Source: CAYNWT01 sp964450955 (GTDB taxonomy: Bacteria > Planctomycetota > Planctomycetia > Planctomycetales > Planctomycetaceae). Taken from it: a stretch of DNA of 64,000 nucleotides. A program made the translations under genes and the position numbers. The stretch spans positions 37,376 to 101,375 of the forward strand of contig CAYVFI010000027.1 in NCBI GenBank assembly GCA_964450955.1, written 5' to 3'. The stretch's first letter is position 1; every line of letters starts with the position of its first letter. The notes beneath the pieces were generated by a model, which saw only the letters and a list, made by a program, of their open reading frames with translations, had not been told where the DNA came from and did no database searches. Shown piece after piece: positions 58,051-64,000 of this stretch.

Positions 58051-58911
58051 CTACTTGCCGGACGGAACACCCGTGTCGCGTTTTGCGGGTTCGGTTTTTT
58101 CCGTCTCGTTCGCGTTGTTGATGTACTCAATGTACGCATCGATTGAATGGTCTGAGAAGTGATCGATCTTAAATTTCTTAAGCCCACGAAAGAAGCCACG
58201 GAACCGATCCTTCATCCTGCCCATGCCGGTGACATTGCGCAGCTGGCCCTTGGCGTCCAGGTACATTTCTCTTCCACTGTGCCGGAACCCCAACCAAGCT
58301 GGAGGAACGCGCGTCACGATGTCGTTGTTGTTGACCCAGCGAATGTGGTTAATGTCGCAGTAGTTGACGTAACGCTTATCGCCAACTCGCGGACTGCCGT
58401 AAGTGAACAGACCCGCCGGCATCGATTCGATGTGTGACAAAAAACATCGCCCCGCACAGATAGTCGCCATCGCTCCGCCCAGCGAGTGACCCGTGAACCA
58501 CAGGGTGTGCTTGTTGTCAATCAACGTCGCTTCGAGTTCCGGCCACAGGTCGTCCACTTCCTGTTTAAACCCTGAGTGCACTTTACCGACCGTTTCGGCC
58601 AGCGCGGAGGTTGCGTTAGCGTCCGCCCGGATGTCGTTCCATTCGTTGGGTTCGGTTCCGCGACAGGCGACCACAGTATCGCGTTCGCCCGCGAAGATAT
58701 AAGCCTGAGCCCCATCGCGTTCGTAGTACGTTGACGACGTGAAACCAAGCTCTTCAATGAGCGGCTTCACAGTGGGTTCGTTGTAGTAGCAAATCGATGC
58801 CAGTTCGGCGAACAGCAACGACTGCTTAATGAGGCTTAAATTCTCAATCGGACCTGAAAGCCTGCTCTTCAGATCGAACTTAAACTCGGTTTCGTTATCA
58901 GTCTCAGCCAT
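58051..58911 (-). CDS. Class 3 lipase-like alpha/beta hydrolase
   Basis: A 286-residue protein of the lipase_3 family (acylglycerol hydrolases). LWFTGHSLGGAMATICAGR has the catalytic Ser elbow GHSLGG; TVVACRGTEPNEWNDIRADA is the usual beta-strand and oxyanion region; FTYGSPRVGDKRYV and RWVNNNDIVTRVPP carry the acidic residue; SDHSIDAYIEYINNA contains the catalytic His. The frame from 59013 adds 34 residues, but the ATG at 58911 starts a sensible acidic N-terminus. No signal peptide is present in the shorter form. Confidence 0.85.
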   Translation of the reverse strand: MAETDNETEFKFDLKSRLSGPIENLSLIKQSLLFAELASICYYNEPTVKPLIEELGFTSSTYYERDGAQAYIFAGERDTVVACRGTEPNEWNDIRADANATSALAETVGKVHSGFKQEVDDLWPELEATLIDNKHTLWFTGHSLGGAMATICAGRCFLSHIESMPAGLFTYGSPRVGDKRYVNYCDINHIRWVNNNDIVTRVPPAWLGFRHSGREMYLDAKGQLRNVTGMGRMKDRFRGFFRGLKKFKIDHFSDHSIDAYIEYINNANETEKTEPAKRDTGVPSGK

Positions 58912-59067
58912 TGCCGTTTCACAGTCGAACCAGGAAGATTGGACCCACTCAAATTTACTTCCGCCACCAGTGGCAAGCACCATTAGACGTAAAAAAAACA
59001 CCGCGCCAATCAAGCCAGCGGGGAATCATGCCGGTTCCCCAGAAGAACACAGAAAGCCTGGATACCC

Positions 59068-59862
59068 ATGAAGCTGCTTGACGGTCGAACGGCGTTTGTG
59101 ACGGGCTCCAGTCAGGGAATCGGAGCCGCCATTGCAATTGGACTCGCCCGGGCCGGAGCCAATCTGGTTCTGCACGGATTGTCAGAAGATGCCGGGTCAG
59201 CGGCAGTGGTTCAGCAGTGCGAAACGTGCGGCGTTGATGTCAAATTCATAACGGGAGACTTGATTGGGAACCGGGACGAGGCAGTCCGGCACGTTTTCAG
59301 CGCGGCCATCGAAGCCGACAGTCGTATCGATTTGCTGGTCAACAACGCGGGAACCTACATTGACACCGATTTCCTGGACATGCCGTTCGAAATTTTCGAT
59401 CGCACCATGAAGCTGAATGTCTACTCGTACTTTTTCATGACGCAGCAGTTCGCGAAGTACTGGGCGACAAACAGAACCGCGGGTCGCGTGCTGATGATCG
59501 GTTCGATTAATGGACGATTGGCCGAACCGACTCACGCCGCGTACGATACGTCGAAAGGTGCAGTTGAGATGATGGTGAAAACGTTGTGCGTCTCTCTGGC
59601 TCCACACAACATTCGAGTCAACGGGGTGGCTCCGGGTTTGTTCAGAACACCGCTAACGGCCGGCGCGTTGGATGACGACAAGTTGCACGATTGGATGTCG
59701 CTGCACACTCCCAACGGAAGCATTCCCGGTCCGGACGTCTGCGCCGATGCGGCTGTTTATCTGCTAAGCGACGCCGCTCGACACGTGACCGGCCAAATGC
59801 TGCTGGTTGATGGTGGCATGAGTGCGTGGCAGCAACCTGATCCGCCGGACCACGCAGTTTAA
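59068..59862 (+). CDS. Short-chain dehydrogenase/reductase (classical SDR)
   Basis: A 264-residue NAD(P)-dependent oxidoreductase. TGSSQGIGAAIAIGL binds the cofactor, LLVNNAGTYID is the NNAG motif, MIGSINGRLAEPTHAAYDTS supplies the catalytic Ser, and YDTSK supplies Tyr and Lys. The C-terminal ARHVTGQMLLVDGGMSAW is typical of classical SDRs. The substrate cannot be read. Confidence 0.93.
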   Translation: MKLLDGRTAFVTGSSQGIGAAIAIGLARAGANLVLHGLSEDAGSAAVVQQCETCGVDVKFITGDLIGNRDEAVRHVFSAAIEADSRIDLLVNNAGTYIDTDFLDMPFEIFDRTMKLNVYSYFFMTQQFAKYWATNRTAGRVLMIGSINGRLAEPTHAAYDTSKGAVEMMVKTLCVSLAPHNIRVNGVAPGLFRTPLTAGALDDDKLHDWMSLHTPNGSIPGPDVCADAAVYLLSDAARHVTGQMLLVDGGMSAWQQPDPPDHAV

Positions 59863-60009
59863 TTTCGCCAGCCGGCCGCGTTTCAAAAAAACAAATCGAA
59901 CATAGGCGCGGCGATCGACGCTCATCGTTGAACAGACTATCGACCGACAATCACCGCGACGATTAGTGATTAAAGTTTGCAGTGCAGGCTGGGGGTTCTC
60001 ACCACCGAC

Positions 60010-61011
60010 TCATCCGCCTGCCTGTTTTTTTACCTCTGACTTTGCCCGTTCCACAAGTTTTTCGATGCGTTTTCGTTCCTGTGTCCCCAGTTCAACAATG
60101 CGTTTGGCGTGATCGGCCGACACGATGCCTTTTAGGCGAGATTCGGTCAGGTTGAGAAGTGGGTGAGAGACTTCGCGGAACGGAAACATGGGCCTTTGCG
60201 TGCTCAGTTCTTCCATCAGTAATTTTCGCAGACCTGATACCTCCATCTTCTTCATGTGCAAAGCCAAACCAAGATCGGCTGCGATGACAGTGGCATTTGC
60301 GTTCGCATAAAACAGCGCTCGCCTTTCGTCGAACCTCTTCGATGCTGCCAACTGCTCGGGCGACACCGTCGCCGTGATGGACTTCGACCAGAATGGCATT
60401 TCTTCCAGCAGCGGAATGTAGGTTCCGTCTTCCACAAGTAACTGCCGTGTCAGTTTGGGCTGCTGGCGTCGGGGCTGTTTGAGGAACCGGATCGCCAAAC
60501 CAATCGAGGCGACTTCCAGACGGCGACGTTGTTCGGCGCTGCATTTGATTTCGTCGGCCACACGCATAGCCAACAACTTTGCAGCCGCGCGGCACTCAGT
60601 CGCGTCGACGGTGCGGCGGCGTAGTTCGCCATTCTTTCTCCAACGGCTAAAGACCACTTGTTGCGGTTTGGTCAACAGTGGATACAGCCGTTCGGTTCTC
60701 AACAGCGTGCCGACCCGCTCGCCCGGTTCGTTAAAAGGCTTGCGGACGTCTTCGCGCAGAACCCCCAGCACCCTGTTTCGCTGTGTCTCATTTAGAGCCA
60801 GCAGTTGGTCCAGCCTGGCCAGTCGAGCCATCCGAAGACTGGCCAGATGCAGGTCGTGGAGTTCGGTGATACCCGATTCGGTATACAGCAAATTTTGCGA
60901 AGGCACCGGGGTTCGCCCCGATGGTACGCCAATTTGTTGGCTGGCCATTAGGAGTGTCAAAACGGTCTTAACAATCATGCTCACAAAGCTAGCAGGCGAC
61001 GGCGATCTCAT
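60010..61011 (-). CDS. Secreted protein of unknown function
   Basis: A 333-residue protein. The start MRSPSPASFVSMIVKTVLTL is a signal-peptide-like leader that ends near ASQQIG; the ATG at 61011 is preferred over the GTG at 61017. The rest is basic, helical and Arg/Leu-rich; the pairs LLALNETQRNRVLGVLRED and LYPLLTKPQQVVFSRW look like planctomycete-type LTxxQ helical motifs (as in Spy/CpxP-related proteins). I do not recognise a named family. It has no close neighbour on its strand. Confidence 0.65.
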   Translation of the reverse strand: MRSPSPASFVSMIVKTVLTLLMASQQIGVPSGRTPVPSQNLLYTESGITELHDLHLASLRMARLARLDQLLALNETQRNRVLGVLREDVRKPFNEPGERVGTLLRTERLYPLLTKPQQVVFSRWRKNGELRRRTVDATECRAAAKLLAMRVADEIKCSAEQRRRLEVASIGLAIRFLKQPRRQQPKLTRQLLVEDGTYIPLLEEMPFWSKSITATVSPEQLAASKRFDERRALFYANANATVIAADLGLALHMKKMEVSGLRKLLMEELSTQRPMFPFREVSHPLLNLTESRLKGIVSADHAKRIVELGTQERKRIEKLVERAKSEVKKQAGG

Positions 61012-61149
61012 GAACACCCGAAAGCCTCATGGGGCCAACGTGTTGCAAAAAGGACACATTTTGACTTAATGTTCTGTAAAAAATCACTCAACAGAGACGT
61101 GAGAAAAGCTAGATTTCAACGCGGGCAAAAGTAATCCGAGACGACAGAT

Positions 61150-62121
61150 ATGGCCACGTTGCAAACGACAGAAGTTCAACCAGGACAGGCACCCGTGGAA
61201 TCTAACAAGCCTGAGATCCAACAGGCTCTCGTCAGTGTGATCATTCCCATCTACAACGGCTCGGAGTACATCGGCGAGACCCTCGAAACGATTCGCGCCC
61301 AGACGCATCAGAACATCGAGATTGTCGTGGTCGATGATGGCTCGACCGACGGAACTGTCGACTTCCTGAAGACGCAGCCAGACGTCACTCTGTTTGAACA
61401 ACCAAACCAGGGACCGGGTGCTGCAAGAAACGCCGGCGCTGTGCTGGCCAAGGGTGATTGGCTGGCGTTCGTAGATGGTGACGATTTGTGGGTTCCGGAA
61501 AAGCTGGAACTGCAACTCCGGGCGGCTCAGGAACAAGACGTCGAACTGGTTTACACCAACGTTCGTCCGATTGGCGATGTGGCAGACCTTCCCACACTTC
61601 AGCACGATCCGAAAAGTATGCCGACCGGCGATATCTTCGTCGAAGTTCTTAACGAGAACATCATCACGCTTTCCAGTGTCATGATGAAACGGAGTGCGTT
61701 TGAGGAACTCGGTGGGTTCGGTTCGTTACCCTCCATCCGCGGTTGCGAAGATTGGGACCTCTGGTTGCGATACCTCGACAGCGACCGCAAAGTTGGTGCG
61801 GTGCCTGACCCACTTGTGCTGTACCGTTGGCGATCAGACAGCATGACTGCGGACCATGCCGCAATGCACGGGTCTCGCATGTCTACGCTCAAGAAGGCTC
61901 TAAAGTCACGACGCGCTTTGGAGTTGTCCGCCGCCGAACGTCGCCACGCGCAAGCGACCCTGTTTTCGTGTTCTGCCTGGTTCGCATCCCGCGATGGGAA
62001 CACACAAGCGATCTGGCTGTACCTGCAAAGCGTTTTGTCCGGCGGTAGCGTGACAGCCGCGATTCGAGGAGTCGCCCGGACGATAAAGAGCCGCCTACTC
62101 AGGCTCGCTGGCCGCTCCTAA
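61150..62121 (+). CDS. Family 2 glycosyltransferase
   Basis: A 323-residue cytosolic or peripheral enzyme. VSVIIPIYNGSEYIGETLET, VDDGSTDGT, GPGAARNAG, FVDGDDLW (DxD) and RGCEDWDLWLRYL (the ED motif that acts as base) are the GT2 signatures. It has no membrane segment, and the C-terminus is Arg-rich. It likely transfers sugars to an envelope polysaccharide or glycan; no other polysaccharide gene is close. Confidence 0.9.
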   Translation: MATLQTTEVQPGQAPVESNKPEIQQALVSVIIPIYNGSEYIGETLETIRAQTHQNIEIVVVDDGSTDGTVDFLKTQPDVTLFEQPNQGPGAARNAGAVLAKGDWLAFVDGDDLWVPEKLELQLRAAQEQDVELVYTNVRPIGDVADLPTLQHDPKSMPTGDIFVEVLNENIITLSSVMMKRSAFEELGGFGSLPSIRGCEDWDLWLRYLDSDRKVGAVPDPLVLYRWRSDSMTADHAAMHGSRMSTLKKALKSRRALELSAAERRHAQATLFSCSAWFASRDGNTQAIWLYLQSVLSGGSVTAAIRGVARTIKSRLLRLAGRS

Positions 62122-62153
62122 AGGGAAGCCACCGCGAAAGGACAGCCACCACG

Positions 62154-62441
62154 TTACTCTGCCGATTCGTCAAGTTCTTCCGACACACCATCCGCGCGCA
62201 AGCAAAAACGCACGGCCGAGATGATTCCATCAAATCGGAACTTCGGATCGACATACTTTTGGATGACATAGAACGCAAAGTAATACGCGCGAGAGAACGA
62301 CCAGGCCACCAGGGTTACCAACAGGCCCGTCTTCACCGCTGGCCGATCAAGCACAAGTAGTGCGGCACTAAACGTGCCCAGGAATAAGAACAGCGCGGCC
62401 TTCAGATACATCCACTTTGGATTCTGAAGATCCCCCAGCAT
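62154..62441 (-). CDS. Small membrane protein of unknown function
   Basis: A 95-residue protein with two or three hydrophobic segments (residues ~12-31, 37-52, possibly 52-62), a VIQKYVDPKFRFDGIISAVR segment and an acidic C-terminus. Its ATG follows directly on the TGA of the PqqB-like gene (no gap), so it is co-translated with it. I do not recognise a family. Confidence 0.65.
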   Translation of the reverse strand: MLGDLQNPKWMYLKAALFLFLGTFSAALLVLDRPAVKTGLLVTLVAWSFSRAYYFAFYVIQKYVDPKFRFDGIISAVRFCLRADGVSEELDESAE

Positions 62442-63368
62442 TCACAGCTCCTGACGTTCGCCTTGTTCTGCAACATGTGAGCCACTGGACCGAATCGTTC
62501 GCGCCGCTGCGCTATCGGACCGCAACGCCGGGTTCGTATGGTTCAAGTGAATAAACCGGACTTTGTCTCGAGCGGGCTTCGGCAACCTTGCGAACCGAGC
62601 AAGACTTTCTTCAATAAACGGGTGCGGAATCAGCGACATATCACGTCCCGGAATTTCGCCGTTCGCAAAGAACGTTCCGTCCACGTACGCCACATCAACC
62701 TTCGACAGTATCTGTTCTACAGGAGTCTTCCACTTCTCCCATTTGTCTATGTCCGGCAGGAATAAGACAGAATGCGAAGGCCCCTTCACCACAAACCCAA
62801 CGGTCTCACTAAATTCATCGCGATGCGGAACCAAAAGCGGTGTCACAGAGACGCGCTTGTTGAGTTGAATCACCCTGCCTTCGCTGAGTTCTTTCAGCGA
62901 GATGTTCTCCAGCGAAACCAGTTGAGACCACGGCCCATTCTTCCTCAAGAAATCGCGCATTCGCGGCATAGCGAACACCGGGACCGCTTTCGTTCCCATG
63001 ACTTCCCGTCCCAGATGCACCAAGCCTGAGTAATGCCCAATGTGCGCGTGAGTCAAAAGAATGCCGTCCAGTGGTTGCGTTGCGATCGACGGCGCGATGC
63101 TGTCAAGCAGCCGCAACTGCTCACGAAAGTCGGGCGTGCAATCAATCAGCCAACGTTGCTTCGTGTCAGGATCAACAACAGCAACCGACGATGCGAACCG
63201 TCGCAACCCGGGATCTTTTGCTACGTGCTGGCAGCAGGCTTTTTGACAACCGGCCTGCGGATAACCGGCATCCTGAGCCACACCAAGAACCACAATAAAC
63301 GGCGGTTCCTCTGCCCCAGCGCGGGCCGACATCGCAACAAGAAAAAGCAACGCGTAGAACAGTTTCAT
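62442..63368 (-). CDS. PqqB-like metallo-beta-lactamase-fold protein
   Basis: A 308-residue exported protein. The ATG at 63368 begins a signal peptide (MKLFYALLFLVAMSARAGAE); the long frame from 63764 is not used. LLTHAHIGHYSGLVHLGRE is the metal-binding loop (His-x-His-x-Gly-His, where Asp is usual before the last His), GCQKACC near residue 45 resembles the PqqB zinc site, and FLPDIDKWEKW and VAYVDGTFFANGE continue the fold, with HLNHTNP near the end. It is similar to PqqB proteins; the true role of exported forms is unknown. The 95-residue membrane protein follows. Confidence 0.85.
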   Translation of the reverse strand: MKLFYALLFLVAMSARAGAEEPPFIVVLGVAQDAGYPQAGCQKACCQHVAKDPGLRRFASSVAVVDPDTKQRWLIDCTPDFREQLRLLDSIAPSIATQPLDGILLTHAHIGHYSGLVHLGREVMGTKAVPVFAMPRMRDFLRKNGPWSQLVSLENISLKELSEGRVIQLNKRVSVTPLLVPHRDEFSETVGFVVKGPSHSVLFLPDIDKWEKWKTPVEQILSKVDVAYVDGTFFANGEIPGRDMSLIPHPFIEESLARFARLPKPARDKVRFIHLNHTNPALRSDSAAARTIRSSGSHVAEQGERQEL

Positions 63369-63951
63369 GAGCACCATGCCTGTGAATGAATAAGCCGCCA
63401 TACTGACGAATCTCACACCCCAATGCCAGATCTCGACCCCCTTCCTGGCCCAGGCCAACAACAGGCCACAAGGTGGCGTACCCGGCGTTACTGACCGCGT
63501 TCTCGGATGGGCAATATCTGATGTGAGGCTCTCAAGGCAGAGATGAAGCTGCCATGCACCTAAACGCCACTCCACTGGCCCCAGCCTTGGTGCCCCCGGC
63601 CCGGCTGGCGAAGCCAACGGATTTACAAGTGCTATCGAGACGTCGACTGCTGAGGAAAGAAAGCCCGTCAGGCCGACACGCGGGCGGCAGAAGCCACTAA
63701 TCAGCGTATGTTCGCATCGGTGAGTGACGCCTGGCCGAACTGGTGAACAGTGAAATCCAATCATCGCGTCCGATTTGGGTTTCGATGGTTGAGGCTAAGG
63801 TTGCTCCGGGCGGTTCCGGCACACCCCCATTTTTCGTCCCATTGATCTCTACCCATGCCTGAGCAACCTCGCTATATTCTTGCCTGTGCGGGAAACGCAG
63901 GCCGCAAAGCCTCCTGTTTTCTCAACACACCACTGGAAAATATTTCCATTT
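63369..63951. other. Gene-free stretch before the tRNA, with a long-loop inverted repeat
   Basis: I see no convincing gene in these 583 bases. AGGTTGCTC at 63798-63806 and GAGCAACCT at 63861-63869 form a 9-base inverted repeat with a 54-base loop. A TATATT hexamer at 63873-63878 could be the -10 element of the tRNA promoter, but no good -35 is seen. Confidence 0.5.
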
Positions 63952-64000
63952 GCACCCCTAGCTCAACTGGATAGAGCACCGGTCTACGAAACCGGAGGTT
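63952..64000 (+). tRNA. tRNA-Arg (anticodon ACG), 5' part
   Basis: The acceptor strand GCACCCC begins at 63952, followed by TA, the D-stem GCTC-AACTGGATA-GAGC and an anticodon stem-loop with stem CCGGT/ACCGG and loop CTACGAA, giving the anticodon ACG. The window ends before the T-arm, so the 3' acceptor cannot be checked. Confidence 0.9.

Noticed and set aside
63369..63764. An N-terminal extension of 132 residues on the PqqB-like protein
   Set aside because: The extension has no domain-like text and a clear signal peptide begins at the ATG at 63368, so it is an open frame in the leader.
63889..63918. A c-di-GMP (GEMM-like) riboswitch fragment, GCAAAGCCTCC after GGAAACGC
   Set aside because: Only one short piece resembles GEMM, the two-helix layout cannot be drawn, and the downstream feature is a tRNA rather than a target gene.

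Overview
The window is about 64 kb of moderately GC-rich bacterial chromosome that looks like Planctomycetes, family uncertain (a Fuerstiella, Gimesia or Planctomicrobium-like member is plausible). The case rests on gene families typical of that phylum: a cytochrome-like DUF1549/DUF1553 protein of about 1400 residues paired with a DUF1501 Tat-exported protein, two DUF1080 proteins, a DUF6807 (PmoA-like) protein, a surface protein with a LExRxLLT export motif, a Uma2 protein and many secreted repeat proteins. No rRNA or full tRNA is present to settle taxonomy. All functional calls come from reading motifs and domain layouts; no database search was run.

Layout. 1-3817 (minus): start of a tricorn-type beta-propeller protein, nnrD, an ankyrin protein and a DUF6807 protein, the last three overlapping by 4 bases each. 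3922-8265 (plus): ClpP-like protein, TIM-barrel protein, small unknown, Trm112-like protein and a secreted methyltransferase-dipeptidase fusion. 8802-12717: CPBP protease, HisA-like protein (minus), alpha/beta hydrolase, cysK ending in a bidirectional terminator. 12787-15096 (minus): surface protein with a DsbA-like domain, and fdxA. 15529-20000 (plus): sigma factor, lidless Hsp70, degenerate J-domain/GspE_N membrane protein, Tat-exported TIM-barrel protein. 20038-23107 (minus): LRR lipoprotein, FtsB/DivIC-like protein, eno. 23470-29549: envelope lipid block (pssA, cdsA, uppS) around a large inverse-autotransporter-like beta-helix protein. 29768-39022 (minus): class V aminotransferase, MATE transporter, Uma2 protein, DUF1501 and DUF1549/DUF1553 pair.

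39188-45505: secreted TPR-like protein, then a minus-strand trio (HemN-like radical SAM, chorismate-lyase-like, halogenase-like flavoprotein) that looks like a small specialised-metabolism cluster, a NUDIX hydrolase and a PiT phosphate transporter. 45720-49024 (minus): TraB-like/PQQ-propeller fusion and an AtuA-family protein. 49387-56445: two DUF1080 proteins, a GT-C-like membrane protein, a protein built on a repeated SPLEAARAQG motif, and thiC. 56484-63368: BNR-propeller protein with a small partner, lipase, SDR, unknown secreted protein, GT2 and a PqqB-like metallo-beta-lactamase-fold protein. The window ends inside a tRNA-Arg(ACG).

Between genes there are two families of short palindromic repeats. 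One begins at, or next to, the stop codon of the preceding gene in four copies and its hairpin arms show compensatory changes. The other is a MITE-like inverted repeat of roughly 115 bp with two copies. No transposase, integrase, CRISPR array or prophage gene was seen, so the window reads as ordinary core/accessory chromosome with several unusual domain fusions rather than a mobile island.
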